From Sphingobacteriaceae bacterium (lineage in GTDB: Bacteria > Bacteroidota > Bacteroidia > Sphingobacteriales > Sphingobacteriaceae): a stretch of 64,000 nt of DNA. The notes beneath the pieces were generated by a model. That model made no database searches, was not told where the DNA came from, and was given only the letters and a program-made list of their open reading frames with translations. A program made the position numbers and the translations under genes. The stretch is from NCBI GenBank assembly GCA_017745075.1, contig JAGIAD010000001.1, positions 434,001 through 498,000 on the forward strand, in the 5' to 3' direction. Shown here piece by piece: positions 45,648 to 55,345 of the stretch; position 1 is the first letter of the stretch; each line of letters opens with the position of its first letter.

Positions 45648-47093
45648 TTATTTAGAAGTCTTGATTGCCATTATTTCCGCCAACAAATCTTTAGCATCTC
45701 CATCTGTTGGTAATTGTTCTACCAACTCACCTGTAAATGCTTTATGCAAAATGGTTTGGGGAAATGTAGCTATTTTAGTTTTTAAAGCTTTGTATTTCTC
45801 CTCTATTTTATCCGCTTTGTCCAGAAGGCTTTCCACACGAAATACTATTTCGTTTTGCTCCTGTAAATCGGGTATAGGAATAACTATTTTGCCAATTGGC
45901 TCTAAAAACAAATTAGACTGAGCAGTTGATTTTGTTAATTTTTCAACTTGATTTTGTCCAACATTCGACCTTAAAGCAAACTCTACGAATTTTGAAATCT
46001 CAATATTCGACTGAAGTTTCAATAGTGCAGCACTTCTTACCATTACTGCTTCAAGGTCATTTGGAAATTGAGCAACGCGACCAACACTTCCAGAACAAGA
46101 AATTAAAACATCTTTATATTCTGGATTGCATCTTTGGCTTATCCTTTTAAATTCAGATTCATTCACATAATCAACATTTTCCAATGAGAGAAATCCGTCT
46201 CTCACATTTCTTGCAGACAAAAGAAAGTATCCTTGCTCAGTTCGCTTTGGAGTAGCGTGTTCACCATCAGTAATAAAATCACAGATATTTTTTAAATTTT
46301 CCAAAATCCAATATGTCGGAAAAGATATAGATTTATCTAATTCATTTAAATCAAAATCGTCCTCTACTAGCATCCGAGGCTTTTTGAGCTTTTCTTTTTT
46401 ACTTCTTTTTAAGCTTTCCTCAAAATTTTTAATACGATTTTCTTTAATAATATTAATATGGCTAACTAGGTTCTTACCTCTTCTCCACTCCTCCGTCAAC
46501 TTCCCTGTCACAGCCTGCGTTAAAACCTGCTGCCTAAAATCTTTTAATAATTGAGGTATACGCTCTAAAGCTTTTTTCATTACTTCAACTTGAGCAAATA
46601 GCTTATCTAACTTGGCTACAATGCGTTCTTGTTCTGCTAATGGAGGAAGGGGAATTTTTGTTTCCTTTAAAATACTTAAATTAATATTTTTTTGTGCAAC
46701 ACCTTTTCCAACATCTTGTAAACCATCAGAAAGTTGTTTTAAACTATAAACCAAGTATTTATGGTTAATATGATCATTAGGTGTAATGCCAGCAATTGCT
46801 TGATTTGTAGCTGCTTCAAAATCCAAAATACCAATTTTACCAATTGTTGCAAAAATTGTAAAAAGTATCGTTCCTTTTGGAAATATTCTAGCCGACGAAT
46901 TATCCAAACCTATTTTTGAGATAAACTCTTCTGACTTTCTAATATATAAATCATTGAAGTCTGAAATTTTTAACCAAGGAATATCTCCATTCCAATAGGC
47001 TTTATTAGAGCGAGATGGGGTACCTCCACTTTTTATTGACGCCAAGTGTTGTAATTCAACATAATTCCACTTATTATTAAGCAAATCACCCAT
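45648..47093 (-). CDS. hsdS: Type I restriction-modification specificity subunit HsdS
   Basis: A 481-residue S subunit with two target-recognition domains. The first (about 1-165, starting NKWNYVELQHLASIKSGGTP) ends in the conserved PLPPLAEQERIVAKLDKLF coil. The second (about 255-430, SFPTYWILENLKNICDFIT) ends in the matching IPIPDLQEQNEIVFRVE coil. It sets the DNA sequence recognised by the M and R subunits. Its ATG overlaps the hsdM stop by one base, so the genes are translationally coupled. A long Lys-rich linker (about 215-245) joins the halves. Confidence 0.93.
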   Translation of the reverse strand: MGDLLNNKWNYVELQHLASIKSGGTPSRSNKAYWNGDIPWLKISDFNDLYIRKSEEFISKIGLDNSSARIFPKGTILFTIFATIGKIGILDFEAATNQAIAGITPNDHINHKYLVYSLKQLSDGLQDVGKGVAQKNINLSILKETKIPLPPLAEQERIVAKLDKLFAQVEVMKKALERIPQLLKDFRQQVLTQAVTGKLTEEWRRGKNLVSHINIIKENRIKNFEESLKRSKKEKLKKPRMLVEDDFDLNELDKSISFPTYWILENLKNICDFITDGEHATPKRTEQGYFLLSARNVRDGFLSLENVDYVNESEFKRISQRCNPEYKDVLISCSGSVGRVAQFPNDLEAVMVRSAALLKLQSNIEISKFVEFALRSNVGQNQVEKLTKSTAQSNLFLEPIGKIVIPIPDLQEQNEIVFRVESLLDKADKIEEKYKALKTKIATFPQTILHKAFTGELVEQLPTDGDAKDLLAEIMAIKTSK

Positions 47094-48553
47094 TAACTCA
47101 ACTCCTTAATTAGATTTTCCAATTCCTTTTGTATCGCATGCAATTCGGCCATGGCTGCGTTGGCAATCGTTATGGGGTCGCCCAAATCTTCAGCTTTAGT
47201 TAAAGTACTGTCAGCAATTAAACCCAAATCTAAACTGTAGTTTTTCGCTTTTATCGAATCCAACGTAATGCATTGCCAACGCTCATCTTGTACAGCAGCT
47301 CTTTTTGCATGATCAATGGTACCATCAAAATCCTTCATCACTTCATCCGCATTAATACCGCCCGTATAAGCTACAATAAAATCGGAAAATGCTTTTTCAG
47401 TAAATGGTGTACGCACACCATAACTTGGCATATTGGTGCGCATATCGTAAAACCATACCTTTTCGGTATTGCCATCGTCTTTTTTACCACGCGTAAAAAA
47501 CAATACATTGGTTTTAACACCAGCAGCATAAAAAATCCCTGTTGGTAAGCGTAAAATGGTATGCAGGTTACATTTCTCCAGTAAATCTTTACGAATACGC
47601 TGACCATCACCATCTTCAAAAAGTACATTATCTGGTAAAACTACTGCTGCTCTGGCTTTACCGTCTTTTTTTAACGAGCGGTAAATATGCTGTAAAAAGT
47701 TGAGCTGCTTATTACTGCTTACAAAAGTTAAGTCATCACGCGTAGGCTTCTCTCCTCCTTTTTTAGTACCAAAAGGCGGATTGGCCAATACCCCATCAAA
47801 ACCTTTTAAAGTTTTACCTAAATCGGTTAAGGTATCGCCCAAATAAATCCGGCTCTCCATGCCATGCAGGCGGGCATTCATTAAAGCTAAACGATGGGCA
47901 TCGCCCACCAACTCCACTCCCGACATCGCATCTTCCAGCTGGAAAGTTCTGGCTTTACCTTCTAGCGTGTAGAGGTAATCATACTTCTCTCGCAAATAAT
48001 GATCAGCTGCAATCATAAAACCGAATGTACCGCAGGCAGGGTCATTCCATTTTTCTTCAAGTTTAGGCGCCATCAAATCTACCATCACATTAATCAAGGG
48101 CCTGGGTGTAAAATATTGCCCCGCTCCCGATTTCTTCTCGCCAGCATTTTTCTCCAGCAAGGTTTCGTAAATGTCGCCCATTACGTCACGATCATTTTCT
48201 TCGTACCAATCCAGTTTATCAATCGCTTTAATCAACGTATTAAAATTAACCGGTTTGGTTAGCGTGGTAGAAGCATTGGCATATATTTCTTTAATGCTAT
48301 CGCTGCTTGTTTTAGTGCCCACAGTAGCTAAAAATTCCCGGTACCGGTCGAAATTTTTAAGATTATCTTTTTCATTTACAAATACCTGCCATTGGTATTC
48401 TTCCGGAATCTGGTCTTTAAAGCCCTTTACTTCTGAGAGTTTCAAAAATAAGATATAGGTCAGTTCATTTAAATATTGGTGATAAGTTACCCCATCATCA
48501 CGTAATACATTACAAAGATTCCAAAGTTTGTTCGCTATTTCCTGTGCACTCAT
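47093..48553 (-). CDS. hsdM: Type I restriction-modification DNA methyltransferase HsdM
   Basis: A 486-residue N6-adenine methyltransferase. It has an N-terminal helical HsdM_N domain (1-135), the SAM motif DPACGTFGF at 171-179 and the catalytic NPPF at 258-261. It protects the host sites chosen by HsdS. It is coupled to hsdS by a one-base overlap and separated from hsdR by 73 bases that include a repeat remnant. Confidence 0.95.
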   Translation of the reverse strand: MSAQEIANKLWNLCNVLRDDGVTYHQYLNELTYILFLKLSEVKGFKDQIPEEYQWQVFVNEKDNLKNFDRYREFLATVGTKTSSDSIKEIYANASTTLTKPVNFNTLIKAIDKLDWYEENDRDVMGDIYETLLEKNAGEKKSGAGQYFTPRPLINVMVDLMAPKLEEKWNDPACGTFGFMIAADHYLREKYDYLYTLEGKARTFQLEDAMSGVELVGDAHRLALMNARLHGMESRIYLGDTLTDLGKTLKGFDGVLANPPFGTKKGGEKPTRDDLTFVSSNKQLNFLQHIYRSLKKDGKARAAVVLPDNVLFEDGDGQRIRKDLLEKCNLHTILRLPTGIFYAAGVKTNVLFFTRGKKDDGNTEKVWFYDMRTNMPSYGVRTPFTEKAFSDFIVAYTGGINADEVMKDFDGTIDHAKRAAVQDERWQCITLDSIKAKNYSLDLGLIADSTLTKAEDLGDPITIANAAMAELHAIQKELENLIKELS

Positions 48554-48567
48554 AATAATTTAAAAAA

Positions 48568-48593
48568 GATGCTGAAACAAGTTCAGCAAGACG
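48568..48593. repeat. Repeat remnant inside the hsd operon
   Basis: GATGCTGAAACAAGTTCAGC followed by AAGACG resembles the CTGAAACAAGTTCAGAATGACG palindrome at 34232-34255. CTGAA and TTCAG pair around ACAAG. Confidence 0.55.
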
Positions 48594-48626
48594 GTAAAGA
48601 TTGCAAAAATGCAGTTAAAAAATGGA

Positions 48627-51600
48627 TTAAGCAGTAAAAAGATATTCGTTTAATTTAACAATCAGTGGTTCAAGCTGCTCGTCAAAAATGGTATTCAACC
48701 GTTTAAAACCACCTTCATTAACAAAAGGCTGTAAGTCAAGATCCTGCCTGGTTAATATCGTTTCGGCCAACAGTTGTTTCTCAAAACGTTCTATCCATTT
48801 CAGCTGTGTTTTATTCCAGCTAGCCGAAGCTTTAATTTTATTCACGGCATTTTTAACCCTTTGCTGTGGAGGTACCAGTTCGGTATCTAAGGCCAGGGTG
48901 CGGATATAAGCAATAATATCTGCCGAAGTGTCGACCATATTTTTGCTCCGCCAGGCAGTATTCAACTTCGTTTCATTAAAACCCTTACTATCCAACAGCA
49001 TTTTCAGTTCCTTTAACGATTTCCGGTCAAGATCTGCAGGTTTGGTACAAATAATTTCCAGCGCCACAATTTCATTTTTATGGGTATCAATAAACGCTTT
49101 AAAGCTTTCAATATAATCTTCTGGTTTCTCGCCATAGCCGTATCCGCGTTCCATTACCATAAACTCATCCTCATGATCGGAGATATATACCCTGCTCTTC
49201 GCACCTTTATTTTCATCCAGGAATGGCCAAAGGTCTGCTGTATCGTTAATTAAAGTTTTTACTTCGTTAATACTCAGACTTCTTATTGAGGCTATCAATT
49301 CATCAGGGCTGTTATGCTTACCCAAAAAAGCAAAACGTTCTAAATTCTCACCTTTTATTTTATGCTTTTTACCTTGCAGTTTGGCAATCAACTGATCTTT
49401 AAAGCGGCTAAATTGATCATCATTTTCGATCTGCTGCAAATCCTTGCTTAGCTGTGTAAAACTTACAGCCGGGTTCGATACCGAAATCATCTGCGTTTTA
49501 TCCTGCATGGCTTTGTACAGCTGAACGGCATCATAAATTTTAAAGCTCTCTTTTCCAATTTCATCACACAAACGTGTTGCCCTTCCAATCATTTGTTCAT
49601 ACAAGATTCTCGATTTAACTGCCCGTAAAAAAACCAGATTACAGATGGCCGGCACATCAATACCCGTAGTTAACAAATCAACCGTAACCACAATATTGGG
49701 GTATTTCTCGTTTTTAAACTTCTTGGTTTCACCTGCAGGGTCTTTAATGCTACCGGTTATTTTTTTAATGGCATCCTGATGTACACTTATTCCAATTTTA
49801 TCGAACTCTTCAAAAAGGATCCGTACAACATCATCTGCATGCGAATCTCTGGCGGCAAATATTAATGTTTTTTCTTCACCATCCGGGTCCAGTTCCTTTA
49901 CCAATTCCCGTACTACAGTTTCGTTAAAAGATGGGATAAGCACATTTTTATTAAACTGATCAACATCAATGTGGATATCATCCTCAATATTGGCCAATTC
50001 TTCAATAGTATTGGTTTCTGCATCGTAAATAGACACAGATTCTCCTCTTTCCCAATGGATACCTTCTTCATTTAATCGCGTTTTAATGATAAACGGAGGC
50101 TCGTGGTCTTTTAAAAATCCATCTATAACCGCTTCGCGATAAGAATAAGAATGCACCGGCTCGCCAAAAATCTGTGATGTATGTAATGCTGGTGTAGCTG
50201 TTAATCCAATTTTCCAGGCATCAAAATAAAAGAGCAGCTTTTTATATTGCCCGATATAATCGTCCTGGCTACGAAATTCTAAATCATCTTCCACAAAATC
50301 GCGGTCTAAAATATAACCACGGTGTGCCTCATCCACAATAATACAATCGAAAGCATCCACTGGTAAAGGATTTTCACTCGAAAAAACCCTTTTCACCATA
50401 CTTTGCACCGTTGCAAACTGTAACCTGGTTTCATAATCAGGCCGCTTTAAATCTAAATCAGCTATCTTATAAATGGTAGCGAATGATTGTAAGCTTTCAA
50501 TCTTATTGTCCGATATCGCATCCCTGGCTTGTGTCGCTAAAAGTGTTCTATCGGTTAAAAATAGGATCCTTCTAAACCGGTTTGCTTTGATCAACCTGTA
50601 AATTAAACCACCAATGGTACGCGTTTTACCGGTACCGGTAGCCATCACTAAAAGAGCTCTTTTATCTTCCTGATGTTCCTGTTGCAGTTTATTTTCTACC
50701 GCTTTAATGGCATCTATTTGATAAGCTCTGAGCGATAAACCATTGACTGAACTTAGATAGCTATAGTCGTCCTCCTTCAATTTTTGATTGGCTATCTCTA
50801 TATCGCGCTCCAACAATTCCTTTAATCCTTCTGGCGAATAGAAATTATTTAATGCTCGTGCCTGATTATAAACATTGCGGATATCTAAAAACCAAACACC
50901 CGATTTGGTTTTTAGCTGCTCAATATAAGTTCTTCCGTTAGAGGCAAACAAAAATGGCACTTTATAAGCCTGCCATTGCCCCAACAGTTTGTAATCTTCG
51001 CCTTCCAAAATGTGGGTGGCATATATTTTAGATTGATCCAGATTACTTGAAATATCCTGGGCATAACGCTTAGCCTCTACAATCCCGTACAATTCTTCGT
51101 CAATAAACAAAGCATAATCAGCCCATTTGCCACCACATGGCCATTCTGCAATGGCAATATTTTTATTTTTTTGAGGCAGTGTTTTGTGGGTTTTATAATT
51201 TAAGTTTATCGAATCGCATTCCCATCCCGCCTTATTTAACTGATCATCAATCAGCGAGCGGGTTTGGGCTTCATTCATTTCTAAATTAGAAGCCGAATGT
51301 TGTGCCCGTTCAGTAAATATGGCCTTTTGTTCAACAGAAACTACCTTATTTTGAAGCAATAGTGCATTGTACTGTGCTTTAATTTGCGCCAGTTCACTTT
51401 CTAAGGTATGTATAGCATGCCGGCTATCTAAATCTACAGGTAGTTCAAAACTTAGGTTTTTAATATTATTATTTTGATTGGAATAAGACTCGTAAAACCA
51501 TTTCCCAAGTTTAAATGCTGTAGAAAGCGAGGTAGTAGCTTCGGCAGTAGTACCTTTAAACTGATGTACCGCATTATTTCCTTTGTGACGTAAAATAGTA

Positions 51601-51851
51601 AAATAATCAATTACATTAACAGGTAATATGCCTTGGTTTCTGAGTATAAACACCCTATTTTGGAAAGTATTATTTTCAGGTAAATCCATTCCATAAACGG
51701 CAAAAATCTGCTCTGTCATGTATTCGCCAAACTGTCTCAGCTTAAACAAAGAGGTAGCGGGATCCTGATATAAATTATATTCAGCAGCTTGCGCCAGGTT
51801 ATGGAGCAAGGGAAATTCATTTTCGAGAAAAGAGAAATTGGAGCTATTCAT
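48627..51851 (-). CDS. hsdR: Type I restriction enzyme HsdR (ATP-dependent translocase/nuclease)
   Basis: A 1074-residue R subunit. Residues 1-115 form a DUF4145 domain. The HsdR_N nuclease domain (about 200-330) has Asp in DYALFIDEE and the E-x-K pair in GIVEAKRYAQD. The superfamily 2 helicase has Walker A ATGTGKT (about 402-409) and DEAH in VDEAHRG (about 505). The C-terminal part (about 900-1070) is the EcoEI-type HsdR_C domain. It moves DNA and cuts unmethylated targets. It is first in the leftward run hsdR-hsdM-hsdS. Confidence 0.95.
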   Translation of the reverse strand: MNSSNFSFLENEFPLLHNLAQAAEYNLYQDPATSLFKLRQFGEYMTEQIFAVYGMDLPENNTFQNRVFILRNQGILPVNVIDYFTILRHKGNNAVHQFKGTTAEATTSLSTAFKLGKWFYESYSNQNNNIKNLSFELPVDLDSRHAIHTLESELAQIKAQYNALLLQNKVVSVEQKAIFTERAQHSASNLEMNEAQTRSLIDDQLNKAGWECDSINLNYKTHKTLPQKNKNIAIAEWPCGGKWADYALFIDEELYGIVEAKRYAQDISSNLDQSKIYATHILEGEDYKLLGQWQAYKVPFLFASNGRTYIEQLKTKSGVWFLDIRNVYNQARALNNFYSPEGLKELLERDIEIANQKLKEDDYSYLSSVNGLSLRAYQIDAIKAVENKLQQEHQEDKRALLVMATGTGKTRTIGGLIYRLIKANRFRRILFLTDRTLLATQARDAISDNKIESLQSFATIYKIADLDLKRPDYETRLQFATVQSMVKRVFSSENPLPVDAFDCIIVDEAHRGYILDRDFVEDDLEFRSQDDYIGQYKKLLFYFDAWKIGLTATPALHTSQIFGEPVHSYSYREAVIDGFLKDHEPPFIIKTRLNEEGIHWERGESVSIYDAETNTIEELANIEDDIHIDVDQFNKNVLIPSFNETVVRELVKELDPDGEEKTLIFAARDSHADDVVRILFEEFDKIGISVHQDAIKKITGSIKDPAGETKKFKNEKYPNIVVTVDLLTTGIDVPAICNLVFLRAVKSRILYEQMIGRATRLCDEIGKESFKIYDAVQLYKAMQDKTQMISVSNPAVSFTQLSKDLQQIENDDQFSRFKDQLIAKLQGKKHKIKGENLERFAFLGKHNSPDELIASIRSLSINEVKTLINDTADLWPFLDENKGAKSRVYISDHEDEFMVMERGYGYGEKPEDYIESFKAFIDTHKNEIVALEIICTKPADLDRKSLKELKMLLDSKGFNETKLNTAWRSKNMVDTSADIIAYIRTLALDTELVPPQQRVKNAVNKIKASASWNKTQLKWIERFEKQLLAETILTRQDLDLQPFVNEGGFKRLNTIFDEQLEPLIVKLNEYLFTA

Positions 51852-52031
51852 TTAGTTTCTGTCACAGAAAAAAACTATAAAAGGGTTAATTTACTTATAA
51901 AAGCTAAGAATACAAACTTTGATTTAAATTATTACCTCGAAACTAAGGTCCAAAAATATCTTATTTGTTGTGCAAATACACTGCACAGATAACCTTAATC
52001 TTTGGATTGTAAAGAAAGGAGGTATTTGAAA

Positions 52032-52145
52032 ATGGCGAAGAAATCATCCTACAGGGATGCTGGTTCTGGTCAGTATGTTACTAAAACATATGCAGACAAG
52101 CACCCAAAGACTACGGTTAAAGAAACCGACAAAAAGTCTAAATAG
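52032..52145 (+). CDS. Conserved 37-residue micro-protein with strong Shine-Dalgarno sequence
   Basis: The frame ATG 52032 to TAG 52145 encodes a basic peptide starting MAKKSSYRDAGSGQYVTK and ending ETDKKSK. Peptides of this SYRDAxxGQ(Y/F)V type with a TTVKET tail occur in many bacteria as conserved small proteins of unknown role, a match made from memory. It is preceded by AAAGGAGGT 10 bases upstream, a near-perfect Shine-Dalgarno site and exceptional among genes in this window. A terminator follows 3 bases later. It is divergent from hsdR. Confidence 0.75.
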   Translation: MAKKSSYRDAGSGQYVTKTYADKHPKTTVKETDKKSK

Positions 52146-52147
52146 TC

Positions 52148-52178
52148 AAAAGGCCTAAAGCTTATGCTTTAGGCCTTT
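52148..52178. terminator. Bidirectional terminator after the micro-protein
   Basis: AAAGGCCTAAAGC pairs with GCTTTAGGCCTTT around TTAT, with T-rich sequence after it. It also faces the convergent gene at 52200. Confidence 0.85.
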
Positions 52179-52199
52179 CTTTTATCCTACCTTCGAGCT

Positions 52200-52409
52200 T
52201 TAACCGGTATGGCAGGCATTCGAGCAATAATAACATCCGTTAATTTGCTTATAAGGATGTTTTCTCTTCGCTTCAGCTACTGCCGGTCCACAAGAACTAA
52301 ACGAACCTAAATCATCATAATTTTGTTTAGGATAATAATTGCAATCATCCTTGTGAACCTCATAATCACCATTGGGCTGCTGGTTCAAATTTAATCTGTA
52401 ATTCGCCAT
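52200..52409 (-). CDS. Unrecognised small cysteine-rich protein
   Basis: A 69-residue protein with five Cys: one in DDCNYYP, one in SSCGPA, two in GCYYCS and one in NACHTG. The pattern suggests a metal- or disulphide-bound mini-domain. There is no signal peptide. It is convergent with the micro-protein gene and shares its terminator. The function is unknown. Confidence 0.65.
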   Translation of the reverse strand: MANYRLNLNQQPNGDYEVHKDDCNYYPKQNYDDLGSFSSCGPAVAEAKRKHPYKQINGCYYCSNACHTG

Positions 52410-52521
52410 AATATTGGTTTTAAATTTAAAAACCCAAACCTATTAAACGCGACACACCATTTTATACGGCTAACCGTAACCATACAAAGAATAGCTTACA
52501 TGCATGATTTAGACTTCTAAC

Positions 52522-53340
52522 TCACTCCTCCTCTACCTCCCAATTTAACCGGTTCCCCTGCTCCGCCACCACCTTTTCTGCCTGGGGTTGCGCCACAAAA
52601 TTAACCACTACCCCATCCTTTAAATGCAGCGCGTGGATAATTTTACAGGCATAATAGCGCCGGTCGGCAGAGCGATGCCCTCCCGTAAAAAACGAAATAC
52701 CCATGGCGATGATTAAAGCTTTATCGCCCTGGTGGTTGAGGACTATGGGCAGAACAGTTTTTGGGAAATGGGTTACGTTTACAGGCACCACGAGGTCGTT
52801 CACTTCGATAATTTCGTAGCTGCCATTGTCGGCCAGTTCGAAATGGAAGCCCATTACCTGCAAGTGTGCTTCGGTGGCTTTGGGGTAAGGTTTCAGGAGC
52901 GATTTAAGTTCGCCTTTCGGCAAAATAAGTTTTACTAATCCATCCGGTTCCAGGCTCAAAACCGTTTCCTTTAGCCATAACCGCTTTAATGGCGTGCTGG
53001 CATTAAATTCGAAGCCTTCCAGTAGGGCCAGATGCCCGTCAACCAGCTTTTTACGCCCTGCCTGTTCCGGTGCAATGGTTTTAAAGATTTCGATCAGGCG
53101 TTTGTTCAGCCGGTTTACGAGGTCGCCATAGGCATACAGTTTTACCAGCGGTGCAAAAGCTTTCCTGATGTAAGCGGCATTGCGGGTAGCGGAGCCAAAA
53201 TCGGCACTGCTTTTTTTGCTGGCTTCGGTTTGTTGCTTATTGCCGGCTTTTTGCCGTACCACCGCTTTTTTACCTCGTTGATAAAAAACGAGCTCGCCAA
53301 GTTGTCCGTTAATTTTAATAATTCCATTTTGTGTAGCCAT
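52522..53340 (-). CDS. Unrecognised Bacteroidota protein with GQLGELVFYQ-type N-terminus
   Basis: A 272-residue soluble protein. The N-terminus (IIKINGQLGELVFYQRGKK, then VVRQKAG) resembles Bacteroidota proteins grouped as DUF6266-like, which often occur as paralogues. The middle is helical (residues 45-95) and the last 170 residues look beta-rich (VKLILPKGEL, GDKALIIAMGISFFTGG). No catalytic motif is visible. It is a single leftward gene at the right edge of the island. The function is unknown. Confidence 0.7.
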   Translation of the reverse strand: MATQNGIIKINGQLGELVFYQRGKKAVVRQKAGNKQQTEASKKSSADFGSATRNAAYIRKAFAPLVKLYAYGDLVNRLNKRLIEIFKTIAPEQAGRKKLVDGHLALLEGFEFNASTPLKRLWLKETVLSLEPDGLVKLILPKGELKSLLKPYPKATEAHLQVMGFHFELADNGSYEIIEVNDLVVPVNVTHFPKTVLPIVLNHQGDKALIIAMGISFFTGGHRSADRRYYACKIIHALHLKDGVVVNFVAQPQAEKVVAEQGNRLNWEVEEE

Positions 53341-53923
53341 AATTTTAGTATATTAGGTTAAACAAAAGGGATGATGCCCCAATTTAATCAATCTGATTTA
53401 AACATCCCAAAAAATATCATCCAACTCCACCTTTATTCCACATTTACCCCACGTTAAGGCCACCTTTTAGCCAGGTTTGCTTGGGTACTGCTGCGTACCT
53501 GCTGTGGTATTGCTGTACCTTTACCTGGTTGCAGGTTAAGTGCTGCTGCCGGTAGCCCATACCCTAAGATTGCCCGGTTTTGGCCTGGCGGGTTAAGGCC
53601 GGCTAAATAAAAGGTTTGCGAATAACGACGCCTTCTGAAGCAAGGTAGCACCTAAATGCCTGGGATTCCGTTCTTGCCGTCACCCTACCCCGGTTTTACA
53701 TCGGTAACGGAGGTAAAGGTTGAGCACATGGCATAACGAAGAAAACATTACGATTAGCTCCGCTGAGCACTTCGTAGTTCCTGCCTGTGCGGGAATAACG
53801 GAGTGTGGAAGGGATTTCCTTCCGGCTAGATTGCTTCAGCCCGCACAACCTGGCTTCGCAATGACGGATCGGGAGAAGGGAATATTGAAAGCCCTCGACT
53901 ATCTGCCGAGATGCATCGGGATG

Positions 53924-53968
53924 CTACCATTGACAGATCCTATAGAAGAATCGTCCTTTCGAATGGAA
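53924..53968. repeat. MITE-like element, truncated copy 3
   Basis: CTACCATTGACAGATCCTAT and GAAGAATCGTCCTTTCGAAT match the left end of the elements at 15783 and 35378, then diverge. Confidence 0.65.
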
Positions 53969-54301
53969 CGTAGGGCAAAACACATATTGTCATTCTGAAC
54001 GCAGTGAAGAACCCGTAGGCTCTGCGAAGCAAATCTTTAGATCAAAAGATCCTTCGTACCTCAGGATGACAGCGAAGAAGAATTCCTTCTACTCCACGCT
54101 ATCTGAGCCATGCTGCCGGCCTCGCAGATTTCCGAAGGAAAAAGCACGGAAAACTGCATGCTGACTTTTATGAAACGGATTTCTCCATTTCGCTGTGCTT
54201 CAGTCGAAATGACGATCGGTTAGTAGAAGAACTTTATATGCCTCTGCATCATGCTATCTGCACCTTGCCCTGCGGCCTAGGAGATTTTCGCAGGAAAAAG
54301 C

Positions 54302-54414
54302 ACGAAAAGCTTTGCACTAACTTTCATAACACCACTGCCTAAGGCAGGATTAAGCGCGTGCGATGGGATGAGTATGGGTAAAAGCCTAGAGACTGCCGCC
54401 ATTCAGCTTTTCGT
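54302..54414. repeat. Palindrome P, variant arms
   Basis: ACGAAAAGCT (54302-54311) is the exact reverse complement of AGCTTTTCGT (54405-54414). Against the block A copies, two positions changed in both arms. Confidence 0.85.
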
Positions 54415-54452
54415 AGGTTTTTACAAGAAAGGCTCCAAGCCTTGATCTTTTG

Positions 54453-54478
54453 TTACTTTTGGATCAAGCCAAAAGTAA
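54453..54478. repeat. Y hairpin, standard arms, block B copy
   Basis: TTACTTTTGG and CCAAAAGTAA flank ATCAAG, identical to the hairpin at 35840-35865. Confidence 0.85.
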
Positions 54479-54711
54479 GAGCCCTTCGGTGGCTAACCGA
54501 GGCAAGACAGTGCGGAAGGCAACAACATAGCGACAGCTTTAAGGTTCCCGCCTGCGCGGGAATGACGACCGTATTAGAAAGTTCAAAGATCTCTCCGCTA
54601 CGGTCGAGATGACGACCCAGTGTGCCCCCTCATAGTTTCAGAGTGATTAATCTACGGATGCCTGTCTCTCCTCCCTGCTACCCGGCCTCGCAGATTTCCG
54701 CCGGAAAAAGC

Positions 54712-54825
54712 ACGAAAATCTTTGCACTCCCCCTCATACCCCACAGCCCAAGGCAGGATCAAAGCGGGAGCGGTGGGACAAAGCCAGGCTAAGAGCCTCG
54801 ATGCTGCCGCAATAAAGATTTCCGT
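54712..54825. repeat. Palindrome P, copy with one arm mismatch
   Basis: ACGAAAATCTTT (54712-54723) faces AAAGATTTCCGT (54814-54825); 11 of 12 positions pair. Confidence 0.8.
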
Positions 54826-55232
54826 AGCTTTTTACAAGGAATTGCGCAGCAATCTTTTATACCTATAAAAACAACATTATCATATAAAAAACGATGCAAG
54901 CCTTTCAGTTATGCCTTTGTGTTTGTTGTTTTTAATGGCAGGCATGCTTTCGCTGCGCTCAGGTTTGTTTCTTTTGGGCCAAGCCAACCTGCGAAGCAAG
55001 CTTGAAGACCAATAAAAACAAAAACAAACACTGAAAAAAGTAAGAGCCCTTCGGTGGCTAACCGAGGCAAGCCTGAGCGAAGGGCAAAACCTTTAATTGT
55101 CCTTCTGAGCGCAGTGAAGAACCTTTAATCAAAAGATCCTTCGTACCTCAGGATGACAGCGAAGAAGAATTCCTTCTACTCCATGCTATCTGCGCCTTGC
55201 TGCCGGCCTAGGAGATTTTCGCAGGAAAAAGC

Positions 55233-55345
55233 ACGGAAAGCTTTGCACTAACTTTCATAACACCACTGCCCAAGGCAGGATTAAGCGCGTGCGATGGGAT
55301 GAGTATGGGTAAAAGCCTAGAGACTGCCGCCATTCAGCTTTTCGT
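55233..55345. repeat. Palindrome P, copy with a G-T wobble
   Basis: ACGGAAAGCT (55233-55242) faces AGCTTTTCGT (55336-55345); nine Watson-Crick pairs and one G-T. Confidence 0.8.
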
